NCBI GenBank assembly: GCA_036497565.1
Contig: DASXJE010000112.1
Coordinates: 1-33,030, forward strand
Direction: 5' to 3'
From: Mycobacteriales bacterium
GTDB lineage: Bacteria; Actinomycetota; Actinomycetes; Mycobacteriales; QHCD01
DNA: 33,030 nt
Shown piece after piece: positions 17,824-28,906 of the stretch. Within the stretch, counting starts at the first letter, position 1, and every line of letters starts with the position of its first letter. A program made the translations under genes and the position numbers. The notes below the pieces were generated by a model. That model was not told where the DNA came from and ran no database searches. It saw only the letters and a program-made list of their open reading frames with translations.

Positions 17824-19425
17824 GTGATCACCGCTTCCGCACTCGAGCTGCGCGCCGGGTCGCGCATCCTGCTCAGCGACACCTCCCTCCGGGTCCAGCC
17901 CGGCGACCGGATCGGCCTGGTCGGCCGCAACGGGGCCGGAAAGACCACCGCCCTGCGCGCGCTCGCGGGCGAGACGCTGCCGTTCGGCGGCACCATCGAC
18001 CGGCGCGGCGAGGTGGGCTACCTCCCGCAGGATCCCCGCACCGGCGACCTCGCCGTCACGGCCCGGGACCGGGTGCTCTCGGCCCGCGGCCTCGACGCGC
18101 TGATGCAGGACATGGAGAAGGCGCAGGTCGCGATGGCCGGCGCCGTCGACGACTCCGTGCAGGGCCGCGCCGTACGCCGGTATGGACAGCTGGAGGACAC
18201 CTTCTCCGCGCAGGGTGGCTACGCCGCGGAGAGCGAAGCCGCCCGGATCTGCGCCAACCTCGGCCTGCCCGACCGGGTACTCGCCCAACCGCTGCGCACC
18301 CTCTCCGGCGGGCAGCGCCGGCGGATCGAGCTGGCCCGGATCCTCTTCTCCGGCGCCGAGACGCTGCTGCTGGACGAGCCGACCAACCACCTCGACGCCG
18401 ACTCGATCGGCTGGCTGCGCGACTTCCTGCGCGGGCACGACGGCGGACTGGTGGTCATCAGCCACGACGTCGAGCTGCTCGACCACATCGTGAACAAGGT
18501 GTGGCACCTCGACGCCAACCGCGCCGAGATCGACCTCTACAACGTCGGCTGGAAGACCTACCTGCAGCAGCGGGAGACCGACGAGCGGCGCCGGCACCGC
18601 GAGCGCGCCAACGCCGAGAAGAAGGCGGCCGCGCTGTTCGCCCAGGCGGACAAGATGCGGGCCAAGGCGACCAAGGCCGTCGCGGCGCAGAACATGGCCC
18701 GCAGGGCCGAGCGGATGCTGGCCGGCACCGAGGCGGACCGGCGGGCCGACCGGGTCGCGCGGGTGCGCTTCCCGACCCCCGCGCCGTGCGGCCGGACCCC
18801 GTTGACCGCCGGCGAGCTCTCGAAGTCCTACGGGTCGCTGGAGGTCTTCACCGACGTCGACCTGGCGGTCGACCGGGGCGGGCGGGTCGTCGTCCTCGGG
18901 CTGAACGGCGCCGGCAAGACGACGCTGCTGCGGGTGCTCGCCGGCCTCGAACCGGCGGACACCGGCGCGGTGCACCCGGGCCACGGGCTGCGGATCGGCT
19001 ACTACGCGCAGGAGCATGAGACGCTCGACGTCGACCGCACCGTGCTGGAGAACATGCGGACGACGGCGCAGGACAGCACGGACACCGAGCTGCGCCGCAT
19101 CCTCGGCGCCTTCCTCTTCTCCGGTGACGCCGCCGACCAGCGCACCGGGACGCTCTCCGGCGGGGAGAAGACCCGGCTCGCCCTGGCCGCGCTGGTCTGC
19201 TCCTCGGCCAACGTGCTGCTCCTCGACGAGCCCACCAACAACCTCGACCCGGCATCGCGGGAGCAGGTGCTCGACGCTCTGCACAATTTTGCCGGCGCGA
19301 TCGTGCTGGTGACCCACGACGAGGGCGCGGTGCAGGCGCTGCACCCCGAGCGCGTCATCCTGCTGCCGGACGGGATCGAGGACGCCTGGAGCGAGGAATT
19401 CGTCGATCTGGTGGCGCTGGCCTGA
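17824..19425 (+). CDS. ABC-F family ATPase (ribosome-associated, Rv1473-like)
   Basis: A 533-residue cytoplasmic protein with two ABC domains and no membrane segment, as in ABC-F factors that act on the ribosomal E/P site. First cassette: Walker A 34-42 (GRNGAGKTT), signature LSGGQRRR near 160, Walker B LLLDEPTNHLD. A charged linker of Arg/Lys/Ala/Glu runs from about 250 to 310. Second cassette: Walker A 359-367 (GLNGAGKTT), LSGGEKTR and LLLDEPTNNLD. By position it matches Rv1473 of M. tuberculosis, which is reported as part of the WhiB7 resistance regulon. Antibiotic protection is therefore possible, and a housekeeping translation role cannot be excluded. The GTG at 17824 has only a weak ribosome site. 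Confidence 0.9.
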   Translation: MITASALELRAGSRILLSDTSLRVQPGDRIGLVGRNGAGKTTALRALAGETLPFGGTIDRRGEVGYLPQDPRTGDLAVTARDRVLSARGLDALMQDMEKAQVAMAGAVDDSVQGRAVRRYGQLEDTFSAQGGYAAESEAARICANLGLPDRVLAQPLRTLSGGQRRRIELARILFSGAETLLLDEPTNHLDADSIGWLRDFLRGHDGGLVVISHDVELLDHIVNKVWHLDANRAEIDLYNVGWKTYLQQRETDERRRHRERANAEKKAAALFAQADKMRAKATKAVAAQNMARRAERMLAGTEADRRADRVARVRFPTPAPCGRTPLTAGELSKSYGSLEVFTDVDLAVDRGGRVVVLGLNGAGKTTLLRVLAGLEPADTGAVHPGHGLRIGYYAQEHETLDVDRTVLENMRTTAQDSTDTELRRILGAFLFSGDAADQRTGTLSGGEKTRLALAALVCSSANVLLLDEPTNNLDPASREQVLDALHNFAGAIVLVTHDEGAVQALHPERVILLPDGIEDAWSEEFVDLVALA

Positions 19426-19448
19426 CCGGGCCGCAGGCCGACCCGGCA

Positions 19449-19469
19449 CCGACCCGAATCCGGGGTCGG
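19449..19469 (+). terminator. Hairpin downstream of the ABC-F gene
   Basis: CCGACCC (19449-19455) and GGGTCGG (19463-19469) form a perfect seven-base stem about 24 bases after the stop codon. There is no T run. It is a reasonable candidate for a U-less actinobacterial terminator. A second, smaller stem CCCGG/CCGGG lies at 19512-19527, just before the HTH gene. Confidence 0.45.
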
Positions 19470-19554
19470 CTGGCCGTGGCCGCCGACCTGGGTGATCATG
19501 GGATTGCTGGACCCGGTTTCTGCCGGGAAACGGCGCGTGCGAGGAGGATGCCCC

Positions 19555-19767
19555 GTGGCCGACCTGAAGAAGGGCGCCCGGATCACCGGTGCGACCCGCG
19601 ACAAGCTCGCCGTCGATCTGCGCAAGAAGTACGACTCCGGCAAGAGCATTCGCGCCCTGGCGGACGAATCGGGGCGGTCCTACGGGTTTGTCCACCGGAT
19701 CCTGTCCGAGTCGGGAACGACCCTGCGGGGCCGCGGGGGGCCGACCCGGCGGAGGAAGAAGTCCTAG
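19555..19767 (+). CDS. Small helix-turn-helix protein (Rv1473A-like)
   Basis: A 70-residue basic protein. The centre (SIRALADESGRSYGFVHRIL, residues 31-50) is a helix-turn-helix, and the C-terminus is an Arg/Lys-rich tail (GGPTRRRKKS). It is a well-conserved actinobacterial family found beside ABC-F and aconitase genes; M. tuberculosis Rv1473A is the positional equivalent. It probably binds DNA, but the target is unknown. The GTG at 19555 is chosen because GAGGAGG (19541-19547) lies just upstream; an ATG at 19498 is in frame but has no support. Confidence 0.88.
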   Translation: MADLKKGARITGATRDKLAVDLRKKYDSGKSIRALADESGRSYGFVHRILSESGTTLRGRGGPTRRRKKS

Positions 19768-19833
19768 CCGGTCGTCCGCCGTCCGGGGAACACCGCGGGC
19801 GGCGGTCGCGTTGTCGACGACCGTGGTGAGCAC

Positions 19834-21747
19834 ATGACGATGGCCGGCGGGCGCCGTTCTCTGCGCGCCTTCTCCAGCGATCCGCAGGTGACCCGTCGGA
19901 AGCTGGCTCCGGGCACCGTCCGGCGGATCGCCCGGTTCGCGGCGCCGTACCGCCGTCAGCTCATCGTCTTCTGCGTGCTGATCACCTTCGACGCGGCGAT
20001 CGGGGCGGCGAACCCGCTGATCTACCGGTCGATCCTCAACAACGGCATCCTCGGCCACAACGTCGGACTCATCGTGGCGCTGGCCGGCCTCATCGCCGGC
20101 CTGGCCGTCTTCGACGCGCTCCTGTCACTGGGCCAGCGATGGGTGTCGGCCCGGGTCGGCGAGGGACTCATCTACGACATGCGCTCCGCGGTGTTCTCGC
20201 ACGTGCAGCGGATGCCGATCGCCTTCTTCACCCGGACCCAGACCGGCGCCCTCATGAGCCGGCTCAACAACGACGTACTCGGCGCCCAGCAGGCCTTCAC
20301 CGGGACCCTGTCGACCGCGGTCAGCAACCTGCTGACCGTGGTGCTCGTGCTGGCCGCGATGTTCGCGCTGTCCTGGCAGCTGACCCTGAGCTCGCTGGTC
20401 CTGCTGCCGGTCTTCCTGCTGCCGGCCCGCTGGATGGGCCGCAAGCTGCAGGGCATCACCCGGGAGTCCTACGCCCTCAACGCGACCATGAACACCACGA
20501 TGACCGAGCGGTTCAACGTCGCCGGCGCGCTCCTGGTGACGCTGTTCGGTCGCCGGCACGAGGAGGACGAGGCGTTCCGGGCGCGGGCCGGGCGGGTCCG
20601 CGACATCGGCATCACCCAGGCGATGTACAGCCGGGTGTTCTACGTCTCGCTGATGCTGACCGCGGCGCTGGCCACCGCGATCATCTACGGCTGGGGCGGG
20701 CGGCAGGCGGCGCTCGGCGAGCTCAGCGTCGGCACGGTCGTCGCGCTCACGGCGTACCTCAACCGGCTCTACGGCCCGCTCACCGCCATCTCCACCCTCA
20801 ACGTCGACGTAATGACCGCCCTGGTGTCCTTCGAGCGGGTGTTCGAGGTGCTCGACCTCAAACCGATGATCACCGACGCGCCGGACGCCGTCCCGCTGCC
20901 CGCCGATGCCCGCACGATCGAATTCGACCGGGTCCGGTTCGGCTACCCGACGGCCGAGGAGGTGTCGCTGGCGTCGCTCGAGGACGTCGCCGTCCTCGAC
21001 GACCGGCCCAGCGAGGAGGTCCTGCACGAGGTGTCCTTCCGGGCCGAGGAGGGCGAGCTGATCGCCCTCGTCGGACCCTCCGGCGCAGGCAAGACGACCA
21101 TCTCCCAGCTCGTCCCGCGGATCTACGACGCCCGGGCCGGCGCCGTGCTGATCGGCGGACACGACGTGCGCACGGTGACCCAGGACTCGCTGCGCGCCGC
21201 GGTCGGCGTCGTGACCCAGGACGCGCACATGTTCCACGACACGATCCGGGACAACCTGCTCTACGCGAAGCCGGAGGCCACCGAGGCCGAACTGCGGGCG
21301 GCGATCGAGGCGGCCCAGATCGCAAGCCTCGTCGACCGGCTGCCCGACGGCCTCGACACCGTGGTCGGCGACCGCGGCTACCGGCTCTCCGGCGGCGAGA
21401 AGCAGCGGATGGCGATCGCCCGGCTGCTGCTCAAGGCCCCCCGGATCGTCATCCTCGACGAGGCCACCGCGCACCTGGACAGTGAGTCCGAGGCCGCCGT
21501 ACAGCGTGCCCTGTCCGCGGCGCTGCGCGGTCGCACCTCGCTGGTCATCGCGCACCGGCTGTCGACGGTGCGCGACGCCGACCGCATCGTCGTTCTCGAC
21601 GCCGGCCGCGTCGTCGAGTCCGGGCGGCACGCCGAGCTCCTCGTCCACGACGGCCTCTACGCCGAGCTCTACCGCACGCAGTTCCGGCACCAGGAGGACG
21701 ACGACCCCGTGGAGCCCGAGCAGGTGGAATCGGCGATCCGGCCGTGA
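19834..21747 (+). CDS. ABC exporter half-transporter (fused membrane and ATPase domains)
   Basis: A 637-residue ABC exporter with six membrane helices in the first ~330 residues, followed by an ATPase domain with a Walker A (GPSGAGKTT), a signature (LSGGEKQR), a Walker B (IVILDEATAHLD) and an H-loop (IAHRLSTV). It should act as a homodimer or heterodimer pumping a lipid, peptide or drug; the substrate cannot be read. The ATPase domain has a ~20-residue acidic insertion between the FGYP strand and the Walker A (VSLASLEDVAVLDDRPSEE), common in one actinobacterial subgroup. The ATG at 19834 lacks a strong ribosome site, and a second ATG at 19840 is possible. The stop overlaps the MFS gene start. 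Confidence 0.9.
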   Translation: MTMAGGRRSLRAFSSDPQVTRRKLAPGTVRRIARFAAPYRRQLIVFCVLITFDAAIGAANPLIYRSILNNGILGHNVGLIVALAGLIAGLAVFDALLSLGQRWVSARVGEGLIYDMRSAVFSHVQRMPIAFFTRTQTGALMSRLNNDVLGAQQAFTGTLSTAVSNLLTVVLVLAAMFALSWQLTLSSLVLLPVFLLPARWMGRKLQGITRESYALNATMNTTMTERFNVAGALLVTLFGRRHEEDEAFRARAGRVRDIGITQAMYSRVFYVSLMLTAALATAIIYGWGGRQAALGELSVGTVVALTAYLNRLYGPLTAISTLNVDVMTALVSFERVFEVLDLKPMITDAPDAVPLPADARTIEFDRVRFGYPTAEEVSLASLEDVAVLDDRPSEEVLHEVSFRAEEGELIALVGPSGAGKTTISQLVPRIYDARAGAVLIGGHDVRTVTQDSLRAAVGVVTQDAHMFHDTIRDNLLYAKPEATEAELRAAIEAAQIASLVDRLPDGLDTVVGDRGYRLSGGEKQRMAIARLLLKAPRIVILDEATAHLDSESEAAVQRALSAALRGRTSLVIAHRLSTVRDADRIVVLDAGRVVESGRHAELLVHDGLYAELYRTQFRHQEDDDPVEPEQVESAIRP

Positions 21748-22967
21748 GCCGCGACGACGTGGCGGCCGGACGCCGCGAGGCATCCGGCACCGGGCGGGTC
21801 AGCCGCCGCCTGGCGTTTCCGCTGGTCGGCTACGCGTTCGCGGTCACGATGCTCGGCACGACGTTGCCCACCCCGCTCTACCCGCTCTACCAGCACAACA
21901 TCGGCTTCTCCGGCTTCATGGTGACGGTGATCTTCGCCGTCTACGCCATCGGCGTGGTCGGTGCCCTGCTCTGCTTCGGCCAGCTCTCGGACCAGATCGG
22001 CCGGCGGCGGGCGCTCATCCCGGGCCTGCTGCTCTCGGCGCTGAGCGCGGTGGTCTTCCTCACCGCCGGCGGCCTGCCGGCGTTGTTCATCGGGCGGGTC
22101 CTGTCGGGACTGTCAGCCGGCATCTTCACCGGAACGGCGACCGCCGCGCTGGTGGACTTCGCCCCGGAGGGCCGCCGCGGCCGGGCGACGCTGGTCGCGA
22201 CCCTCGTCAACGTCGGGGGCCTCGGCCTCGGCCCGCTGCTGGCCGGACTCCTGGCCGAATACGCCCCCCTGCCGCTGCGGCTCCCGTTCATCGTCGATCT
22301 CGCTCTGCTGGTCCCGGCCCTGATCGCCGTCATCGTGATACCCGAGCCGGTCGACGTCCGCGGAGGCGTCCGGATCCGGCTGCAACGGCTGCGGGTCCCG
22401 CCCGAGGTGCGGTCGGTGTTCGTCCCGGCGGCGTTCGTGGGCTTCGCCGGGTTCGCGGTGCTGGGGCTCTTCACCGCCGTCGCGCCGGCGTTCCTGGGGC
22501 AGGTGCTGCAGCTGCCCAACCACGCCCTCACCGGCGTGGTGGTGTTCGCCGTCTTCGCCGCGTCCGCGGTAGGCCAGCTCGCCCTCGGCCTGTTCCCGGG
22601 GCGCATCGCACTCCCGGTCGGGAGTCTCGCGCTGATCGTCGGGATCGGGATCGTCGCCGTCGGCCTGGGCGTCGAGTCACTGGCCCTGCTGCTCATCGGC
22701 GGGATCGTCGCCGGACTGGGGCAGGGGCTGAGCTTCCGCGCCGGGCTGACGGCGATCACCGGCGGCACACCGGCCAATCGCCGGGCCGAGGTGACCTCGA
22801 GCTTCTTCGTCGTGCTCTACGTCGCCCTCGCCGTACCGGTGATCGGCGTCGGCCTGGCCGCGCAGGGCATCGGCCTGCGGTCGGCCGGGATCGCGTTCGC
22901 CGGTGTCGTCGCCGCCCTGGCCGCGGTCACCCTCGTGATGCAGCGACGGCAGACAGCCGCCGCGTGA
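21744..22967 (+). CDS. Major facilitator superfamily transporter
   Basis: A 407-residue inner-membrane protein with about twelve hydrophobic segments. Motif A of MFS proteins is clear in the loop after helix 2 (GQLSDQIGRRRAL). The repeated Gly/Ala/Leu-rich helices and PTPLYPLYQ in the first outer loop fit drug or metabolite efflux members of the DHA group. The substrate is unknown. The start is a GTG overlapping the ABC exporter stop as GTGA, so both transporters are probably co-translated. The gene ends nine bases from the convergent SDR gene, with no room for a hairpin between. Confidence 0.9.
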   Translation: MSRDDVAAGRREASGTGRVSRRLAFPLVGYAFAVTMLGTTLPTPLYPLYQHNIGFSGFMVTVIFAVYAIGVVGALLCFGQLSDQIGRRRALIPGLLLSALSAVVFLTAGGLPALFIGRVLSGLSAGIFTGTATAALVDFAPEGRRGRATLVATLVNVGGLGLGPLLAGLLAEYAPLPLRLPFIVDLALLVPALIAVIVIPEPVDVRGGVRIRLQRLRVPPEVRSVFVPAAFVGFAGFAVLGLFTAVAPAFLGQVLQLPNHALTGVVVFAVFAASAVGQLALGLFPGRIALPVGSLALIVGIGIVAVGLGVESLALLLIGGIVAGLGQGLSFRAGLTAITGGTPANRRAEVTSSFFVVLYVALAVPVIGVGLAAQGIGLRSAGIAFAGVVAALAAVTLVMQRRQTAAA

Positions 22968-22976
22968 GGCGCGCCG

Positions 22977-23738
22977 CTACAGGCACCGCAGGGCGCCGCC
23001 GTCGACCTGCAACATCACGCCGGTGATGTAGGAGGCGGCCGGGGAGAGCAGGAACGCCGCGGCCCGGCCGAGCTCCGCCGGCTCGCCGTAGCGGCGGAGC
23101 GGGATGATGGCCTCGCCCCGTCGCCGCGCTTCTTCGGGGTCGCCGCTCTTGGCGTCGAGCTCCTTCAGCCGGTCGGTGGCGATCCGGCCGGGGAGCAGGC
23201 CGTTGACCCGGATGCCCCGCGGACCGAGTTCGTCGGACAGTGTCTTCGCGGCCATTGCCAGGCCCGGCCGGAGCCCGTTGGAGATCGCCAGGCCACTGAT
23301 CGGCGACCGCACCGAGCTGGACAGCACGAAGGCGATCGAGCCGCCGTCGGCGAGCCGGTCGGCCAGCGTCGTGGCGAGTCGCAGCGCACCGAGGAAGACC
23401 GATTCGAAGGCCGCCCGCCATTGCTCGTCGGTCGCCGCGGTGGCCGAGGTCGCCGGTGGGCCGCCGACGCTGATGAGGGCCCCGTCCAGCCGGCCGAACG
23501 AGCTCAGCGCGGCGCCGGCCAGCCGGTCCGGCGTCGCCGGGTCGGCGAGGTCCGCGGCCACACCCGTCGCCTGCGTCGGGCCGCCGAGTTCGGCGGCCGC
23601 CGTGGTGACGGCGTCGGTGCTGCGCGAGGAGACGACGACCCGGGCGCCCTCGTCGACCAGCACCTGTGCGGTCGCGCGCCCCAAGCCGCGAGATCCCCCG
23701 GTGACGACGTACACCCGTTCGTTCAGTCCGAGATCCAT
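22977..23738 (-). CDS. Atypical short-chain dehydrogenase/reductase lacking YxxxK
   Basis: A 253-residue SDR-fold protein. The nucleotide-binding motif TGGSRGLG is at residues 13-20, and a basic SSRS after the second strand suggests NADP preference. Ser140-142 lies where the catalytic Ser belongs. The Tyr-x-x-x-Lys that follows in classical SDRs is replaced by S153-N-G-L-R157; there is no Tyr in the segment. The usual NNAG is ISVGGPPA. The C-terminal VNGLLPGRIATDR and VDGGAL are otherwise FabG-like. Related actinobacterial proteins share this form, so it is probably a divergent family, not a broken gene. Its reaction is unknown. The ATG at 23738 starts directly at the first strand. Confidence 0.85.
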   Translation of the reverse strand: MDLGLNERVYVVTGGSRGLGRATAQVLVDEGARVVVSSRSTDAVTTAAAELGGPTQATGVAADLADPATPDRLAGAALSSFGRLDGALISVGGPPATSATAATDEQWRAAFESVFLGALRLATTLADRLADGGSIAFVLSSSVRSPISGLAISNGLRPGLAMAAKTLSDELGPRGIRVNGLLPGRIATDRLKELDAKSGDPEEARRRGEAIIPLRRYGEPAELGRAAAFLLSPAASYITGVMLQVDGGALRCL

Positions 23739-23775
23739 GCCACCGATCCTGGCGCACGGTCGGGGCCGGACCGGA

Positions 23776-23814
23776 GGTGGGGGCGACTCGCCGGCCGCGG
23801 CGGTCGCCCCCACC
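23776..23814 (-). terminator. Strong hairpin terminator after the TIGR03118 gene
   Basis: A perfect 12-base stem (GGTGGGGGCGAC at 23776-23787 with GTCGCCCCCACC at 23803-23814) encloses a second five-base stem CGCCG/CGGCG with a four-base loop. It lies just 3' of the TIGR03118 stop at 23822. No T run follows, as is usual in this group. Confidence 0.65.
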
Positions 23815-23821
23815 GTCGGTG

Positions 23822-24937
23822 TCAGTCGGCCGGCCTCAACAGCCCGACCAGTCCGTGCATCTCGCCGTCGGGTCCGGCGCTGAAGAGCACCGTTCCCGCG
23901 CCACCGGTGGTCGCGGTGCCGGGGATGAGTGACCACAGCCCGTCGATCCTGACCGCGTGGCCGTTCGCCCTGCGGAGCAGACCGCGGAAGTTGTTCCAGC
24001 GGTCGAAGGTGCTGATCCGGCCGTCACCGAAGTTGCCGATGAGCAGCTGCCCCGCGTGGCGCCCGAAGGTGCTCGGGGCCCAGGTCATGCCCCACGGCGC
24101 GTTGAGCGTCCCGCGGCTGGCGACCCGGTGCGGGAAGAGACCGATCGCGGAGTAGCGGTCCACGAAGCCGAGCCCGGGACCGTCGACCTCGTCATGCCGC
24201 ATGGCGTCCTGCTTGGCGTAGCTGACGTAGATCGAGTTGTTCAGGACCGCGACGTTGAACGGAGCGTAGCCGCGAGGCAGCCGTGGGTCGGTGAAGAACG
24301 GCCGGGGGAGTGGCACGCGGTGGAACTTCGAGTTGAACACGTCGATCCGGCCGTTGTGGAAGTCAGCGGCCAGCAGGAACGGGCCGGCCGGGGTCTTCAG
24401 CAGTGCGAGGCCCTTGAAGACCGCGTTCTTGACGTGGGCGACGGTGAGGGCGGTGGTCGGCGCGGCGGCCGGGTTCCAGGCCTTGATGTCGCCCGCCTCG
24501 GTGTCGAAGATGAACGGCGCGGCTCCCGAGCCGGCCTTCGAGGAGACGACGAAGTCGGTGGTGTCGTTGAACACCTGACCGGTCGGGCCGCCGGCGACAT
24601 CGACCTCCAGCGGGGGCTTCACCACCGGCGAGCCGGCGACTCCGCCCGAGTAGAGCGTCGCGGAATCCGACCCGTTGTTCGCCGACCACAGCGGGCTGGT
24701 CGGGGACTGGGCGAGTCCCCACGGGTTGATCAGTTTCGGATCCATGAACTGGGCCTTGCCGGCCTGGTCCGAGACGAGATTGACCTGCTTGACGCCGTGT
24801 GCGGCGGCGGGGGCGGTCGAGCCGGATGCCGGCCCCGCGACCCCGATCCCTGCGGCGATCAGAGCGGGCACGGCGAGCAGGCTCGCGCCGGCCAGGCGCG
24901 GGCCGCGCGGAATGAGCTGGGAGACCTTGGTGCGCAT
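23822..24937 (-). CDS. Secreted TIGR03118 family protein (beta-propeller-like)
   Basis: A 371-residue exported protein. The first ~45 residues are a signal peptide with basic N-terminus (MRTKVSQLIPRGPR), a hydrophobic core and an Ala-rich end near APAAA. The mature part has repeated strands with FNDTTDFVV, FIFDTEAGDIKAW, LAADFHNGRIDVF, APFNVAVLNNSIYVSYA and LLIGNFGDGRISTF. These are typical of TIGR03118 proteins, which look like beta-propellers of unknown function. The ATG at 24937 is favoured over one further upstream because of GGAGGC just before it. Upstream lies the palindrome cluster that separates it from the aconitase gene. Confidence 0.85.
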   Translation of the reverse strand: MRTKVSQLIPRGPRLAGASLLAVPALIAAGIGVAGPASGSTAPAAAHGVKQVNLVSDQAGKAQFMDPKLINPWGLAQSPTSPLWSANNGSDSATLYSGGVAGSPVVKPPLEVDVAGGPTGQVFNDTTDFVVSSKAGSGAAPFIFDTEAGDIKAWNPAAAPTTALTVAHVKNAVFKGLALLKTPAGPFLLAADFHNGRIDVFNSKFHRVPLPRPFFTDPRLPRGYAPFNVAVLNNSIYVSYAKQDAMRHDEVDGPGLGFVDRYSAIGLFPHRVASRGTLNAPWGMTWAPSTFGRHAGQLLIGNFGDGRISTFDRWNNFRGLLRRANGHAVRIDGLWSLIPGTATTGGAGTVLFSAGPDGEMHGLVGLLRPAD

Positions 24938-25047
24938 CGGTGCCTCCAGGCGATGTCCGGCTGCGCGGGCGCGCAACCTTCCGCGAGCACACGGATTGCC
25001 GACGCCGTCGGTTCACCATCGCGGCAGTTTTTTCCGGCCCGGCTGAC

Positions 25048-25234
25048 CAAAACGCACTCCGAGTGCGTTATGGGGGCGCCGTACGGCGTGTCGCGGACCA
25101 CAACGCACTCGGAGTGCGTTTTGGTCGGCGGGCCCTGGGTCCCCGGCACCGTGGACAAAACCCACTAGTAGTGGGTTGTGGACGGTGCGTACGGCGTGTC
25201 GTGGACCAGAACCCACTAGTAGTGGGTTTTGTCC
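25048..25234. repeat. Four palindromes in two matched pairs (locus C)
   Basis: Four inverted repeats, each with nine-base arms around one central base. C1 25051-25069 and C2 25102-25120 share arms AACGCACTC/GAGTGCGTT. C3 25159-25177 and C4 25210-25228 share arms AACCCACTA/TAGTGGGTT. In both pairs the centres are exactly 51 bases apart and the 32-base spacers match at about 24 positions (common GTACGGCGTGTCG). C3 has an outer stem GCACCGT/ACGGTGC. On the minus strand, downstream of acnA, the last C4-type and C2-type stems are next to TTTT/AAAA tracts, so termination is likely. No protein is encoded. The rest of the 24938-25247 gap has nothing recognisable besides the start region of the TIGR03118 gene. 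Confidence 0.9.
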
Positions 25235-25247
25235 AGGCCGGCCGGGG

Positions 25248-27971
<2,724 letters not shown>

Positions 27972-28073
27972 CGGGGCTCCTCTCGCTGCGGATATTCACA
28001 TCCTTCCCCATCGGCACCTATCGCGATCGGGTCGGGTCCGCGCCTGCCGCTGGCACGGGCGCGCGGGCCTTTG

Positions 28074-28079
28074 TACCGT
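28074..28079 (+). promoter_or_regulatory. Candidate -10 for a leaderless sirtuin transcript
   Basis: TACCGT matches TANNNT and ends seven bases before the GTG at 28087. It sits in the 115-base gap between divergent acnA and the sirtuin gene, which must also hold the acnA promoter; no clear acnA -10 was assigned. Confidence 0.35.
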
Positions 28080-28086
28080 CGCGGTG

Positions 28087-28872
28087 GTGGGGACGGTGAC
28101 GGACGAGACGGACGCCGACCTGCGCCGTGCCGCGGCGCTGGTCGGCGGCGCCCCACGCATCACCGTGCTCACCGGTGCGGGGATCTCCACCGACAGCGGC
28201 ATCCCGGACTTCCGCGGACCGGACGGCGTGTGGACCCGTGATCCGTCGGCGCAGCGTCGGGCGACGCTCTCGACCTACGTCGCCGACCCGGAGGTACGCC
28301 GGGCCGCCTGGGCCAACCGGCGGAACAACCCGGCCTGGGCCGCCGAGCCGAACACCGCCCACCACGCCCTGGTCGAGGTGGAGCGGTCCGGCCGGCTCCG
28401 GGCGATCGTCACCCAGAACATCGACGGCCTGCACCAACGGGCCGGCAGCGACCCGGCACTCGTCGTCGAACTGCACGGCACCGTGCGGGAGGTGGCCTGC
28501 CTGTCCTGCGGCGACCGCGCGCCGATGACGGCGGCGATCGCCCGGGTCGACGCGGGTGAGCCCGACCCGCTCTGCCTGCGGTGCGGTGGGCTGCTCAAGT
28601 CGGCCACCATCTCCTTCGGGCAGCGCCTCGACGAGGAGGTCTTCCGGTCCGCCGCCGACGCGGCGAGCGAGTGCGACGTGTTCCTCGCCGTGGGGAGTTC
28701 GCTGTCCGTGCAGCCCGCGGCCGGGCTGACCCGGGTCGCCGCCCGGGCCGGGGCGCGGGTGGTGATCGTCAACGCCACGCCGACGGCGTACGACGGTCTC
28801 GCCGACGCCGTGGTCCGGGTACCCATCGGCGCCGCGCTGCCGGCCCTCGCGACGGCGGTGCGCGGCCACTGA
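28087..28872 (+). CDS. Sir2-family NAD-dependent protein deacylase
   Basis: A sirtuin of 261 residues that removes acyl groups from lysines using NAD+. The family motifs are all visible: GAGISTDSGIPDFRG, TQNIDGLHQRAG, the catalytic His in ELHGTV, two CxxC zinc pairs (CLSC and CLRC), GSSLSVQPA and the late VIVNATPT. GTG codons at 28084, 28087 and 28096 can all serve as start; 28087 fits best with the -10 seven bases upstream. Substrates are unknown; in actinobacteria acyl-CoA synthetases are common sirtuin targets, and one is encoded two genes downstream, which is suggestive only. Confidence 0.92.
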   Translation: MGTVTDETDADLRRAAALVGGAPRITVLTGAGISTDSGIPDFRGPDGVWTRDPSAQRRATLSTYVADPEVRRAAWANRRNNPAWAAEPNTAHHALVEVERSGRLRAIVTQNIDGLHQRAGSDPALVVELHGTVREVACLSCGDRAPMTAAIARVDAGEPDPLCLRCGGLLKSATISFGQRLDEEVFRSAADAASECDVFLAVGSSLSVQPAAGLTRVAARAGARVVIVNATPTAYDGLADAVVRVPIGAALPALATAVRGH

Positions 28873-28898
28873 GCAATCCCGGTCCGCCCGCGTAGAAT
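28869..28898 (+). promoter_or_regulatory. Promoter of the PAP2-type gene
   Basis: TAGAAT (28893-28898) is a near-consensus -10. CTGAGC (28869-28874) lies 18 bases upstream as a weak -35, overlapping the sirtuin stop. The GTG start at 28907 follows eight bases after the -10, suggesting a leaderless or nearly leaderless mRNA. Confidence 0.55.
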
Positions 28899-28906
28899 CA
28901 CCGACC

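Noticed and set aside
17755-20058. 767-codon open frame on the minus strand across the ABC-F and HTH genes
   Set aside because: Shadow frame: no known domain, composition dominated by Arg, Gly, Val, Asp, and two well-recognised genes lie on the other strand.
22977-23738. SDR as a pseudogene because the catalytic motif is missing
   Set aside because: The frame is intact over the full family length, and the changed residues sit in a coherent motif that seems shared with other actinobacterial proteins.
25028-25033. Run of six T on the plus strand as an intrinsic terminator tail
   Set aside because: No plus-strand gene ends upstream and no convincing stem directly precedes it; it lies in the leader of the minus-strand TIGR03118 gene.
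25048-25234. Regularly spaced repeats that could look like a small CRISPR array
   Set aside because: The repeated units are palindromes of two types, the spacers are similar to each other instead of unique, and no cas gene is nearby.
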